From assembly GCF_000013865.1 (NCBI RefSeq), contig NC_007948.1, positions 248,001 through 312,000 of the forward strand: DNA of 64,000 nucleotides, written 5' to 3'. The translations under genes and the position numbers were made by a program. This DNA is from Polaromonas sp. JS666. Its GTDB lineage: Bacteria > Pseudomonadota > Gammaproteobacteria > Burkholderiales > Burkholderiaceae_C. Below the pieces are notes generated by a model, which had not been told where the DNA came from, did not search any database, and saw nothing but the letters and a program-made list of their open reading frames with translations. This document shows, piece by piece, positions 1-8,633 of this stretch. Numbering within the stretch: the stretch's first letter is position 1; each line of letters opens with the position of its first letter.

Positions 1-112
1 AATTGTCCCATGCGCCAAAATGGCTTCTGCTACTCAATTAATAGCAAACTATAGCCATTCATCAAGGGCCTTCATGTGATTGAAGTAAGGCAGGCGACGG
101 GCCGAACGGCCA

Positions 113-141
113 TAAAAAAAGCGCTGGGGTTGCCAGCGCTT
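113..141 (-). terminator. Rho-independent terminator
   Basis: An 8-bp perfect stem (AGCGCTGG/CCAGCGCT, positions 120-127 and 133-140) is followed on the minus strand by seven T. It lies downstream of the minus-strand sensor kinase gene and is the likely end of that transcript. Confidence 0.75.
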
Positions 142-330
142 TCACAAAAAAATATCTTTGTGGAATATTCGTTTGCGTTGTAATTGCTCTTCGTGTCTCC
201 TCGGCTCCTCGCGTTGCGAGCAGCAGCTCGTCAGCAAGTCCTTTAATATAGCCGGCGCACTGAGACAGTGCATTAGGAGTTTCCCGCACATTTTGGGCGG
301 CATCGGCCTTTTCACGCCGACAAGGCATTA
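142..330. other. Non-coding spacer, nothing recognised
   Basis: I see no convincing gene here. An open frame on the minus strand crosses both the inverted-repeat element at 331-491 and the terminator at 113-141, so it is unlikely to be a gene. The first 112 bases of the window likewise hold nothing I can name. Confidence 0.4.
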
Positions 331-491
331 AGGGCTCGTTCGGGAATAACTTGCACATTTGGCTCGCCAGCTTCGGGCGCGCTGCGTTGTTGCGACTCGC
401 TTGTGTGGGCTGGCCACACGGCGCTCCCCGCGCCTGGCAGCGCATCCCGAATCCGACGGCCAAATGCACAACCTATTCCCAAACGAGCCCT
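331..491. repeat. MITE-like element with 33-bp imperfect terminal inverted repeats
   Basis: Arms 331-363 and 459-491 match as inverted repeats at 28 of 33 positions and enclose a GC-rich core of about 95 bp with no coding potential. The right arm overlaps the stop codon (490-492) of the sensor kinase. The shape fits a miniature inverted-repeat element, but no transposase is present and no clear target duplication is visible. Confidence 0.55.
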
Positions 492-2259
492 AACCGCCCA
501 GCGTGAAGTAAAAGCGCGCGCCCTGACCGGGCGCCGATTCGGCCCAGATCCGTCCGCCATGCCGCGTGACGATGCGGTGCGCCATCGCCAAGCCAATGCC
601 GGCGCCTGAAAACTCCGAGGGGGAATGCAACCGCTGGAAGGCGCCAAACAGCTTGTCGACATAGGCCATTTCAAAACCGGCGCCATTGTCCGCGACGCAG
701 TAAACCGTTTTTCCGCCAACGTCGGTCTGGCTGCTGACGCGGATGACGGCGCTGGCCTGCCGGGACGTGAATTTCCAGGCGTTGCCCAGCAAATGCCCGA
801 GCAGGTGCTGGAGCAGGCTGGCATCGCCGTCGGCTTCCAGCGGCGCCTCGACCTCGGTTTGAACCTGGCGCCCCGGCTCCTTGGCCTGAAGCGTGGCCAG
901 CACGGCGGTGCAGATTGCCGCCAGGTCCACCTTTTCGGGTCGGGTCGTCGCCTGCGACAGCTGGGCCAGCGACAGCAGGCTGTCGGTGCGGTCGTTCATC
1001 TGGCTGACGCCGGCGCGTATGCGGTTCAGGTAATCCTTGCCGCGCGCCGTCAGGTGGGCCGCCATTTCCCGCTCCAGCAGGCTCGCCAGGCCATTGATGG
1101 CAATATAGGGTTGCCGCAGGTCGTGGGCCAGCGAATGCGAAAAAGCCTGCAGTTCCTGGTTGGCCGCCGTCAGCGCAGCGGTTCGCCGTTCCACCCGTTG
1201 TTCAAGTTCGGCGTTGAGCCGCAAGATGCTTTCCTCGGCGGATTTTCGCTCGGTGATGTCACGCACGATGATGCTGCCCTGGACATCGCCGTTGCTGCTG
1301 AGGTGTTGCGACGCTGAAATTTCGACAGGGAATTTCACGCCGCCGCGGCGCACGCAAAGGAGCTCGCCCCGGTATTTCTCGGGACTGCCCCGCATATCCT
1401 GCAGCCGCGGGTCAGCGCCGTCCACGAGGCCGGCAAGCCCGGCGCGGCGCAAGTCCTGCTCCGTCATGTCAAACATGTGGCAGGCGGCCTGGTTGGCCGA
1501 AACAATGGTGCCGTCTGCCAGCGTCTGGATGAAGCCATCCAGGCTGCTTTCAAAGACCAGGCGAAAGCGCTCTTCACTGATGCGCAGCGTGTCTTCCGCG
1601 GCCAGCAGGCTGCGGTAGCGACGGGCCCGGCTTTGCACCGCCGAGATCAGGTTGGCTGGCTCGACAGGCTTGATGATGAAGTCGTCGCCGCCTTGCTTGA
1701 GCGCCTGTGACTGCTTGTCCAAGCTGGTCTCTGTTGACAGAAAGACGATGGGGATGCGGACAAACTCTTCCTGCTGGCGAATCAGTGCGGCCAGTTCCAT
1801 GCCGTTGCAGTCGGGCATGTAGAGGTCGCAGGTGATGAGGTCAGGGCGGAATGCCGTGAGCAGACCCGTCACGGTGGTGGGGTCGGTCACGATGGCGGTT
1901 TCCATGCCGGCCGATTGCAGCACCTCGGCATAAAAGCCCGCCAGGCTTTCATCATCCTCGATGATCAGCACGCGGTAGGGCCTGGACGGCTCGTCGGAGG
2001 TAATGCGGCCCAGAAAACCGAGCAGCGAACGTACATCCAGCGGGGCGGGGAAATAGCCGACACCGCCCGCGCGGATGGCCCGCAGCCGGGACTGGAAATC
2101 CGTATCTCCGGCCATGAAGATCAGCGGCACCGCCGCCGATGCGCCAGGGCCGGGCCAGCGCGCGCAGCACCAGCTGCTCCTCCTCGGGCAGGCCCACGTT
2201 GGCCAGGATCGCTGCCGCGCTGCCCGCCGGGCTGGCGGCCAGCTTTGAGGGACTGTCAA
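490..2259 (-). CDS. Hybrid sensor histidine kinase, C-terminal part (REC-PAS-HisKA-HATPase)
   Basis: This frame encodes the signalling core of a hybrid kinase. About residues 40-90 are the second half of a degenerate receiver domain. Residues 96-215 are a full receiver with phospho-acceptor Asp145 (CDLYMPD) and the conserved Lys (IIKP). A PAS/PAC domain spans about 225-340. A coiled linker leads to a HisKA domain with His379 (HDLRQP), and a HATPase_c domain closes the protein with an N box (LLGNAWKF) and a G-rich lid (GAGIGLAMA). The first 35 or so residues are low-complexity and look like out-of-frame translation. The true N-terminus lies in another frame upstream (entry at 1952-2722), so this is probably the 3' part of a frameshifted gene. 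The signal sensed is unknown. Confidence 0.8.
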   Translation of the reverse strand: MTVPQSWPPARRAARQRSWPTWACPRRSSWCCARWPGPGASAAVPLIFMAGDTDFQSRLRAIRAGGVGYFPAPLDVRSLLGFLGRITSDEPSRPYRVLIIEDDESLAGFYAEVLQSAGMETAIVTDPTTVTGLLTAFRPDLITCDLYMPDCNGMELAALIRQQEEFVRIPIVFLSTETSLDKQSQALKQGGDDFIIKPVEPANLISAVQSRARRYRSLLAAEDTLRISEERFRLVFESSLDGFIQTLADGTIVSANQAACHMFDMTEQDLRRAGLAGLVDGADPRLQDMRGSPEKYRGELLCVRRGGVKFPVEISASQHLSSNGDVQGSIIVRDITERKSAEESILRLNAELEQRVERRTAALTAANQELQAFSHSLAHDLRQPYIAINGLASLLEREMAAHLTARGKDYLNRIRAGVSQMNDRTDSLLSLAQLSQATTRPEKVDLAAICTAVLATLQAKEPGRQVQTEVEAPLEADGDASLLQHLLGHLLGNAWKFTSRQASAVIRVSSQTDVGGKTVYCVADNGAGFEMAYVDKLFGAFQRLHSPSEFSGAGIGLAMAHRIVTRHGGRIWAESAPGQGARFYFTLGG

Positions 2260-2722
2260 AGACCCGGCCGCGATAGCCCGATTGATCCAGCTGGCGTACC
2301 AGGTCGGCGGCCACGTCCGGATCGGGCTCGATGATATCGATCAGGCGGGCGGAGGGCTGCGCGCCCTGCGCGGGTGTTGATACTGGCGAAACCACCGCTG
2401 CGGTCCCGGCTTGCGCCAGCGCGGCCTGAAGCGCCTGCAGGCCGGTGTCCAGCAGGCCGGCGTCCTCGGGCCCGGGTGCAAGCCCCGCATCCTGGCAGCG
2501 CGTCAGCACCTGCTCCAGCGAGCTGGCGGCCGCGCTGATCTGCGGAAAACCAAAAGTGCCGCCCGAGCCTGTGAGTTTGTGCGCCCGCATCAGCGCGTCG
2601 GCGCCTGCGTGCTGCCTGAACTGGCCGAGCGCGTCCTGCAGCAGCTCCACCTCCCGCGGCAGCCCGGACAGGTAAAGCTGCCGAAGCTTCTCCAGTTCCA
2701 GCGAAAGTTGACGGTGGGGCAT
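1952..2722 (-). CDS. Hybrid sensor kinase, N-terminal part (HPt plus degenerate REC), frameshifted
   Basis: The ATG at 2722 follows an AGGA-type ribosome site. Residues 1-90 form an HPt phosphotransfer domain with the histidine motif AHKLTGSGGTFGF. From about residue 125 a receiver-like domain starts (LIDIIEPDPDVAADLV) but ends abruptly near position 2150, where its homology continues in the frame of the 490-2259 entry (PLIFMAGD). Residues after that point are out of frame. Read together, the two halves would make one protein ordered HPt-REC-REC-PAS-HisKA-HATPase. The break could be a real mutation or a sequencing error; the DNA alone cannot decide. Confidence 0.65.
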   Translation of the reverse strand: MPHRQLSLELEKLRQLYLSGLPREVELLQDALGQFRQHAGADALMRAHKLTGSGGTFGFPQISAAASSLEQVLTRCQDAGLAPGPEDAGLLDTGLQALQAALAQAGTAAVVSPVSTPAQGAQPSARLIDIIEPDPDVAADLVRQLDQSGYRGRVFDSPSKLAASPAGSAAAILANVGLPEEEQLVLRALARPWRIGGGAADLHGRRYGFPVPAAGHPRGRCRLFPRPAGCTFAARFSGPHYLRRAVQALPRADHRG

Positions 2723-2831
2723 GCAGGTGTCCTGGCGGCTCAGTGGGAATGGGGGGCTGATGCCCATTATTGCGCGTGAACGCCACCGAAGGAACAAAGC
2801 GGCGATGCCGATCCCGGCATCCCCGGCGGGC

Positions 2832-4574
2832 TTACTCGCCGTCGCGAATCCACTGCGCCGCCTTCTCCGCGATCATCAGCGTGGGCGAGTTGGTATTTCC
2901 GCTGGTGATCAGCGGCATCACCCCGGCATCGACGACGCGCAGGCCGCGAACGCCGCGCACCCGCAGGTGCGAGTCCACCACCGCGAGGGGGTCGTCATGG
3001 CGGCCCATTTTGGTGGTGCCGACCGGGTGGAAGATGGTGGTGGCAATGTCGCCGGCCAGCCGCGTGAGTTCTTCGTCGGTCTGGAACTGCACGCCCGGCT
3101 TGAATTCTTCAGGCCGGTATTTGGCCAGCGCGCTCTGGCTGACAATGCGGCGCGTCACGCGCAGCGAGTCGGCCGCCACCTGGCGGTCCTCGGCCGTGCT
3201 TAGGTAATTGGGGGCGATGGCCGGGGCGTCCTCAAAATGGCCGCTCTTGATGTGCACGGTGCCGCGGCTGGTCGGGTTGAGGTTGCACACGCTCGCCGTG
3301 AAGGCATTGAAATTGTGCAGCGGCTCGCCAAAGGCATCGAGCGACAGCGGCTGGACGTGGTACTCGATGTTCGGGTAGGGTTGCGCCGGCGAGCTGCGCG
3401 TGAAGGCGCCCAGTTGCGAGGGCGCCATGCTCATCGGGCCGGTCTGGCGAAACGCATATTCGAGCCCGATGCGGGCCTTGCCCCACAGCGAATTGGCCAT
3501 GGTGTTGAGCGACAGGCCCCAGCGCTTGCCGCCTTCCAGGGCCTGCACCTTGTAGACCGAGCGAATTTGCAGGTGGTCCTGCAGGTTGGCGCCGACACCG
3601 GGCAGATCCTGCACCACGGGGATGCCGTGCTGCTGCAGCAGGGCGGCCGGGCCAATGCCCGAGAGCTGCAGAATTTGCGGCGAGCCGATGCTGCCGGCGC
3701 AGAGAATGACCTCGCCCATGTGTTCCGAGTCCCGGGTGGCCAGCGCGGTGATGCGTCCCTGGCCGGTCCATACCTCGGCGCCGGTACAGCGCTGGCTGCC
3801 ATCGGGCTGCGGCTCGATCAGCAGCTTGCACACCTGCGCATTGGTCCAGAGCTCAAAATTGGGCCGGCCGTAGCAGGCCGGCCGCAGGAAGGCCTTGGCG
3901 GTATTCCAGCGCCAGCCGCTTTTCTGGTTGACTTCAAAATACCCGACGCCTTCGTTGTCGCCCCGGTTGAAGTCCGGGGTGGCCGGAATGCCGGCTTGGG
4001 TAGCAGCCTCGGCAAACGCATCCAGAATGTCCCAGCGCAGCCGCTGTTTTTCAATGCGCCATTCGCCGCCCGCGTTGCGGTGGCGCAGCAGCTTCTGGTA
4101 GGGGTTGAGCTTGTCCTGCATCAGCTCGGGGGCGGTGCCGCGTGCGCCGTGCATGGCGTCCGCGCCCTTGTAGTAGTCTTCGTGCAGCTTGAAATGAGGC
4201 AGGGCGTTGTCCCAGCGCCAGGCGCTGTCGCCGGTCAGTTCCGCCCACCGGTCGTAGTCGCGGGCCTGGCCGCGCATGTAAATCATGCCGTTGATGCTCG
4301 AGCAGCCGCCCAGCGTTTTGCCCCGCGGGTAGCGCAGTGCGCGGCCGTTGAGGCCGGCGTCCGGCTCGGTGTTGTACAGCCAGTCGGTGCGCGGGTTGCC
4401 AATGCAGTGCAGATAGCCCACCGGAATGTGGATCCAGTGGTAGTCGTCCTTGCGGCCGGCCTCGATCAGCAGCACGCGCTTGGAAGCGTCAGCGCTGAGG
4501 CGGTTGGCCAGCAGACAACCGGCCGTGCCGGCGCCAATGATGATGTAGTCAAAAACCTGGTTCTCGTCTTGCAT
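2832..4574 (-). CDS. GMC-family FAD-dependent alcohol/choline-type dehydrogenase
   Basis: A 580-residue GMC oxidoreductase, the usual length for choline dehydrogenase-like enzymes. The N-terminal dinucleotide fold carries the FAD motif GAGTAGC at residues 14-20. The GMC signature RGKTLGGCSSING is near residue 85. The C-terminal catalytic region has FHPVGTTKMG and the SGNTNSPTLM segment with conserved Asn. Enzymes of this family oxidise primary alcohols, choline or polyethylene-glycol-like substrates with FAD; which one cannot be told here. I chose the ATG at 4574 because homology starts directly after it, although the frame is open further upstream. It diverges from the Mla operon across about 300 bp in which I find no convincing promoter. 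Confidence 0.88.
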   Translation of the reverse strand: MQDENQVFDYIIIGAGTAGCLLANRLSADASKRVLLIEAGRKDDYHWIHIPVGYLHCIGNPRTDWLYNTEPDAGLNGRALRYPRGKTLGGCSSINGMIYMRGQARDYDRWAELTGDSAWRWDNALPHFKLHEDYYKGADAMHGARGTAPELMQDKLNPYQKLLRHRNAGGEWRIEKQRLRWDILDAFAEAATQAGIPATPDFNRGDNEGVGYFEVNQKSGWRWNTAKAFLRPACYGRPNFELWTNAQVCKLLIEPQPDGSQRCTGAEVWTGQGRITALATRDSEHMGEVILCAGSIGSPQILQLSGIGPAALLQQHGIPVVQDLPGVGANLQDHLQIRSVYKVQALEGGKRWGLSLNTMANSLWGKARIGLEYAFRQTGPMSMAPSQLGAFTRSSPAQPYPNIEYHVQPLSLDAFGEPLHNFNAFTASVCNLNPTSRGTVHIKSGHFEDAPAIAPNYLSTAEDRQVAADSLRVTRRIVSQSALAKYRPEEFKPGVQFQTDEELTRLAGDIATTIFHPVGTTKMGRHDDPLAVVDSHLRVRGVRGLRVVDAGVMPLITSGNTNSPTLMIAEKAAQWIRDGE

Positions 4575-4875
4575 GGGTGTGCTTTTTGTCTTGCGGTTCC
4601 CGGCCGGGGCTGTGATGGTGACTGGTTTTGGGCGGGGTAGCAGGGGGATCCTGCCTGCCTTGCCTAACGCAGGACTGACCAGCTTCAGATTGTGGCAAAA
4701 CCTGGCCGGCCGCGCGGCGGGGATTACCCGCTGACTCCAGTGGGCGGCAACCCGGCTGTAGGACCAGAGCGACAGAACCGTGCACATCTGCCCGAATGGG
4801 TATTGCCAACAGTTACCATGACAATTTTGCGCGGCCGCGCATGCAAAGGTCACCGGCCTGCGCCCCGCCTCAGTC

Positions 4876-6027
4876 ATGCTTATGGAAGAATCCACGCCCC
4901 GCATTGAACAGCAGGACACAGCCGAAGGCCGGCGGTTTGTCGTGCGGGGGGCATGGACGGCCTCGGACCTCACGGGCCGGCTGGTATGGGACACCCTGAC
5001 GGCACAGCTTGAGATCCTGCGCCGCCATGCCGCGCCCGCTGGCGAGGCGTCGACCGTCCGGTGGGATTTGAGCGGGCTCGAGAAGCTCGACCACCTCGGT
5101 GCCCAGGTGCTGTGGAATCACTGGGGCCGCGACTGGCCGGCACAGCTGCAGGTCGAACCCAGCCAGCGTGCGGTGCTGGAGACCGTGGCCAAATTCGCGG
5201 TCGTCCCGCCAAAACCGCGCGGGTCCGACTGGAAGGACCTCCTGGTGCTACTTGGCAACCGGGCGCTGGACCTGGTCGATCACAGCAAGGGCCTGGTGCG
5301 CCTGGTGGGCCAGTTGCTGCTCGACATCATCCGGCTTGTCCGGCACCCGAAGGAGGGCCCCTGGCGTGATCTCTCGGGTCACCTGTACCACATTGGCGCC
5401 ACGGCGCTGCCCATTACCGCGCTGGTGGGATTTCTGATCGGCGTCGTGCTGGCCTACCTGATTTCGCAGCAGCTGCGCCAGTTCGGGGCAGATGCCTACA
5501 TCGTGAATATTCTTGGCATCTCGCTGATCCGGGAACTCGGGCCGGTATTGGCGGCCATTCTTATCGCGGGGCGCTCCGGCTCCGCCATCACCGCCCAGAT
5601 TGGCGTGATGCGCGTGACCGAAGAACTCGACGCCATGCGGGTGATGGGCATCGCCCGGGGCTTCCGGCTGGTGATGCCGCGGGCGCTGGCATTGGCGGTG
5701 GTGATGCCGCTGATCAGCGTCTGGACCACGATTGCCGCCCTGCTCGGCGGCATGCTGGCCGCCGATATCTCCATGGGTGTGACGCCCTCGTACTTCATCA
5801 ACTCGCTGCCGCGTGCGGTGGATGCCGCCAACCTGACGCTGGCCACCGGCAAGTCGGTCGTGTTTGGCGTGCTGATCGCCATGGTGGGATGCCATTACGG
5901 CCTGCGTGTCAAACCCAATACCGAGAGCCTGGGGCAGGGCACCACCGCCTCGGTGGTTACGTCGATCACCGTGGTGATTCTGGTGGACGCGTTGTTTGCG
6001 GTCGTGTTTAAAAGCGTGGGCATATGA
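4876..6027 (+). CDS. mlaE: MlaE-family phospholipid ABC transporter permease with N-terminal STAS domain
   Basis: A 383-residue permease of the MlaE/DUF140 family. Residues 15-115 resemble a STAS domain (the role MlaB plays as a separate protein in E. coli), and 140-383 form the membrane permease with the conserved segments GFLIGVVLAYL, IRELGPVLAAILIAGRSGSA and MRVTEELDAMRVMG. Together with the ATPase and MCE protein encoded next, it moves phospholipids between inner and outer membrane. The fusion explains the lack of a separate mlaB. A stop-adjacent repeat copy begins 5 bases after the stop and fills the gap to the ATPase gene. Confidence 0.9.
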   Translation: MLMEESTPRIEQQDTAEGRRFVVRGAWTASDLTGRLVWDTLTAQLEILRRHAAPAGEASTVRWDLSGLEKLDHLGAQVLWNHWGRDWPAQLQVEPSQRAVLETVAKFAVVPPKPRGSDWKDLLVLLGNRALDLVDHSKGLVRLVGQLLLDIIRLVRHPKEGPWRDLSGHLYHIGATALPITALVGFLIGVVLAYLISQQLRQFGADAYIVNILGISLIRELGPVLAAILIAGRSGSAITAQIGVMRVTEELDAMRVMGIARGFRLVMPRALALAVVMPLISVWTTIAALLGGMLAADISMGVTPSYFINSLPRAVDAANLTLATGKSVVFGVLIAMVGCHYGLRVKPNTESLGQGTTASVVTSITVVILVDALFAVVFKSVGI

Positions 6028-6032
6028 ATGTC

Positions 6033-6126
6033 GCCCCCACGCTTGTCACTGCGTGTACTGCGCTGCCCCCCGAGGGGGCCGCTGCGCCTGCGGTCTGGCA
6101 AAGCCAGTCCCGCGGCCCCTGCTGGG
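6033..6126 (+). repeat. Stop-adjacent GC-rich repeat, copy 1
   Basis: The element starts GCCCCCACG five bases after the mlaE stop and ends near CCCTGCT. It shows the CACGC/GCGTG helix, the C-run/G-run hairpin and a CTGGC-AAA-GCCAG hairpin. It separates mlaE from the ATPase gene of the same operon. Confidence 0.8.
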
Positions 6127-6165
6127 AGGAAGAGCCGCCATCACTTTTCAGGTACGGGTTTCGAT

Positions 6166-6954
6166 ATGACTGACGCTGTCGTTGAAATCAAAAAGCTGTG
6201 GACCGTTTTTGAGAACGGCGACCGCAAAGCCGTGGTGCACAAGGACCTCGATTTGACGGTCGAGCGCGGCGAGGTGCTGTCGCTGGTGGGCGGCTCCGGC
6301 ACCGGCAAGACGGTGCTGCTGCGCCAGATGCTGGGACTCGAAACGCCGACCCGTGGCGAGATCACCGTGCTGGGCAAGCCGGCCGCCGAACTCGGCAAGC
6401 GTGGCGCGGCGCGGCGTGTCGGCATGCTGTTCCAGCAGGGCGCGCTGTTCTCGGCCTTCACCGTGCTGGAGAACATCGCTTTTCCGCTGCGCGAACTCAA
6501 AACCCTGCCGCTCGACCTGATCCGTGAAGCGGCCATGGTCAAGCTGCAGATGGTGGGCCTGAGCCCGGATGCAGCCGACAAGATGCCCAGCGACCTGTCG
6601 GGCGGCATGGTCAAGCGGGTGGCGCTGGCGCGCGCCCTCATCATGGATCCGCCGCTGCTGCTGCTGGATGAGCCCACGGCGGGGCTGGACCCCGACAGCT
6701 CGGACAGTTTCTGCTCCTTGCTGCGCGCGCTGCACCGGGACATGGAACTGACCGTGGTGATGGTCACGCACGACCTCGACACGCTGTTTGAACTCAGCAG
6801 CCGCATTGCCGTGCTGGCCGAGCAGCGTGTCATCGTCAACGATGTGCCGCGGGAAGTGGTGGCGTTCCCGCATCCTTTCATCCATGAATTTTTTCTCGGC
6901 GAAAGGGGCCAGCGCGCGATGGAACTGCTGCGCGAATACCCCTTCACGGTCTAG
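6166..6954 (+). CDS. mlaF: MlaF-type ABC transporter ATPase
   Basis: A 262-residue ABC ATPase that energises the MlaE permease. It has Walker A (GGSGTGKTVLL) near residue 45, Q-loop MLFQQGALF, ABC signature LSGGMVKRVALARAL, Walker B LLLLDEPTAGLDP and switch His in VMVTHDLDT, all intact. The frame is open back to 6028, but that upstream part is the non-coding repeat; the ATG at 6166 starts the conserved domain and is preceded by a purine-rich segment. The next gene, mlaD, follows 23 bases later. Confidence 0.92.
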   Translation: MTDAVVEIKKLWTVFENGDRKAVVHKDLDLTVERGEVLSLVGGSGTGKTVLLRQMLGLETPTRGEITVLGKPAAELGKRGAARRVGMLFQQGALFSAFTVLENIAFPLRELKTLPLDLIREAAMVKLQMVGLSPDAADKMPSDLSGGMVKRVALARALIMDPPLLLLDEPTAGLDPDSSDSFCSLLRALHRDMELTVVMVTHDLDTLFELSSRIAVLAEQRVIVNDVPREVVAFPHPFIHEFFLGERGQRAMELLREYPFTV

Positions 6955-6977
6955 CGCAAACCAGAAAGGTCTTCAAG

Positions 6978-7910
6978 ATGGAAAACAAAGCCCATGCCAT
7001 GGCCGCCGGCGCCTTTGTGCTGGTGGTCACTGCCCTGCTGGTGATGCTGGCAGTTTGGCTCACGCGCGACAACACACAGCGCAACCTGTATGAAATGAGT
7101 ACCGGTGAAAGCGTCTCGGGCCTGCAGCCCCAGGCTGCGGTGCGCTTTCGCGGCGTGCCGGTCGGCAAGGTCGAGTTGATCGGCTTTGACACCAAGGTCA
7201 AGGGCAACGTGCTGATTCGCGTGTCGATTGACCGCAGTGCACCCGTGACGAAATCGACGTTTGCCACGGTGGCCTCCCAGGGCGTGACGGGGCTGGGCTT
7301 TATTCAGCTCGACGACGATGGCTCCTCGCCGGAACGGCTGGTACCCAACGACGAAGACCCGCCGCGCATACCGCTCAAGCCGGGCGGCCTGGACAAGCTG
7401 CTCAAGCAAAGCGATGTGATCTTTGACCAGGTGGAGCAGGCCAGCACACGGCTGAACAAGCTGCTCTCCGATGAGAACCAGGCCGCGGTGACCTCTGCCA
7501 TCACGCAACTCGGCGAGGCGGCCGGCAGCATCAACCGCGTGGCCAGGGGCCTTGAGCCCACGGTGGCGACCTTGCCTGGCCTGTCACGCGACGCCACCGT
7601 CACGCTGAAATCCGTCAAGACGGCTGCAGACGACGTCAGCACGACAGCCACCCGCTTGAACGCAAAAGGCGGGACGCTCGACAAGCTTTCCGACGGCGGA
7701 ACGGCCCTGGCCGCGGGCGTGGAAACCTTCAGCGCCGGCACGCTGCCCAAGCTGGGCGAGGTGGCCGATGAAACCGCGCGCACCATGCGCCAGCTGCGCC
7801 GCACCGTGAACGCGGTGGACGACAACCCGCAGTCGCTGATTTTTGGCAACGGACCGCCGGTGCCGGGTCCCGGCGAGGCAGGATTTTCCGCCAACGGGGG
7901 GAAAAAATGA
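6978..7910 (+). CDS. mlaD: MCE-domain protein MlaD, periplasmic lipid-binding component
   Basis: A 310-residue protein with one N-terminal transmembrane helix (about residues 8-28) and an MCE domain (about 40-125; VRFRGVPVGKVELIGF and VASQGVTGLGFIQL). Residues 130-290 are a long helical region of the kind that forms channels in longer MCE proteins. It anchors in the inner membrane and carries phospholipid through the periplasm. It is longer than E. coli MlaD (about 180 residues) and closer to PqiB/YebT-like proteins with helical tails. Its stop overlaps the start of the next gene (ATGA). Confidence 0.9.
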   Translation: MENKAHAMAAGAFVLVVTALLVMLAVWLTRDNTQRNLYEMSTGESVSGLQPQAAVRFRGVPVGKVELIGFDTKVKGNVLIRVSIDRSAPVTKSTFATVASQGVTGLGFIQLDDDGSSPERLVPNDEDPPRIPLKPGGLDKLLKQSDVIFDQVEQASTRLNKLLSDENQAAVTSAITQLGEAAGSINRVARGLEPTVATLPGLSRDATVTLKSVKTAADDVSTTATRLNAKGGTLDKLSDGGTALAAGVETFSAGTLPKLGEVADETARTMRQLRRTVNAVDDNPQSLIFGNGPPVPGPGEAGFSANGGKK

Positions 7911-8620
7911 GGCTGATTCTTTTCAAACCCCATCAAGACGCTGCGAATCCAACGGCTGATGCCTGGCGGTTTTATTGGGTGAAGTACCTTTTTTGTTCCG
8001 TGGCTGCGACCCTGGTGCTGGGCGGCTGCTCGAGCCTGCCGGACAAGCCAACGCGCGCCACCATGTACGACTTCGGGCCGGGTGCGCTGTCACTGCGTCC
8101 CGGCACGCGCGAGGCGCCCTTGCCCCCGCTGGCGATCGACGACATTGGAACCAGTGGCGGCGCGCTGGACAACATGGCGGTGCTCTACCGCCTGGGTTAT
8201 GCGGATGCGCAGCAGTTGCGCCCCTATTCCCAGGCGCGCTGGAGCATGCCACCCGCGCAGCTGATACGCCAGCGCCTGCGCGAGCAGCTGAGCCAGCGTC
8301 GCGCGGTCTTCAATGCCGGTGAGAGCGCGGCGCTGAACCGCACCCAGAACGCGGTGCTGCCGCAGCTGCTGCGGCTGCACCTGGAGGAGTTCAGCCATCT
8401 CTTCACCGCACCCGATGCCAGCGTCGGCCTGATTCGCCTGCGCGCCACGCTGGTGGAAGTCACACCCGCCGGCGAAAAGCTGGTGGCGCAGCGCCATGTG
8501 ATCGTGCAGCGTCCCGCGCCCAGCGCCGATGCCCCCGGCGGCGTGCGCGCGCTGACAGCGGCCACCGATGCGGCGATCGAAGAGCTGGAGCAGTGGTTGC
8601 AGCAGGCGCCCGCGCACTAA
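7907..8620 (+). CDS. ABC-type transport auxiliary lipoprotein (PqiC/ABC_trans_aux-like)
   Basis: A 237-residue lipoprotein with a lipobox (LVLGGC, Cys near residue 41) after an unusually long polar N-terminus; an internal start would give a more normal signal peptide. The mature part has the YDFGP and later segments typical of ABC_trans_aux/PqiC proteins, outer-membrane partners of MCE transporters. The start overlaps the mlaD stop by four bases, so the two are probably translationally coupled. No MlaC gene is seen, and this lipoprotein may take the outer-membrane role. Confidence 0.8.
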   Translation: MRLILFKPHQDAANPTADAWRFYWVKYLFCSVAATLVLGGCSSLPDKPTRATMYDFGPGALSLRPGTREAPLPPLAIDDIGTSGGALDNMAVLYRLGYADAQQLRPYSQARWSMPPAQLIRQRLREQLSQRRAVFNAGESAALNRTQNAVLPQLLRLHLEEFSHLFTAPDASVGLIRLRATLVEVTPAGEKLVAQRHVIVQRPAPSADAPGGVRALTAATDAAIEELEQWLQQAPAH

Positions 8621-8633
8621 ACCAGCGGCACCC

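Noticed and set aside
62..469. A 135-codon open frame on the minus strand at the left edge
   Set aside because: It runs across both a MITE-like element and a terminator, has no ribosome site and no recognisable domain.
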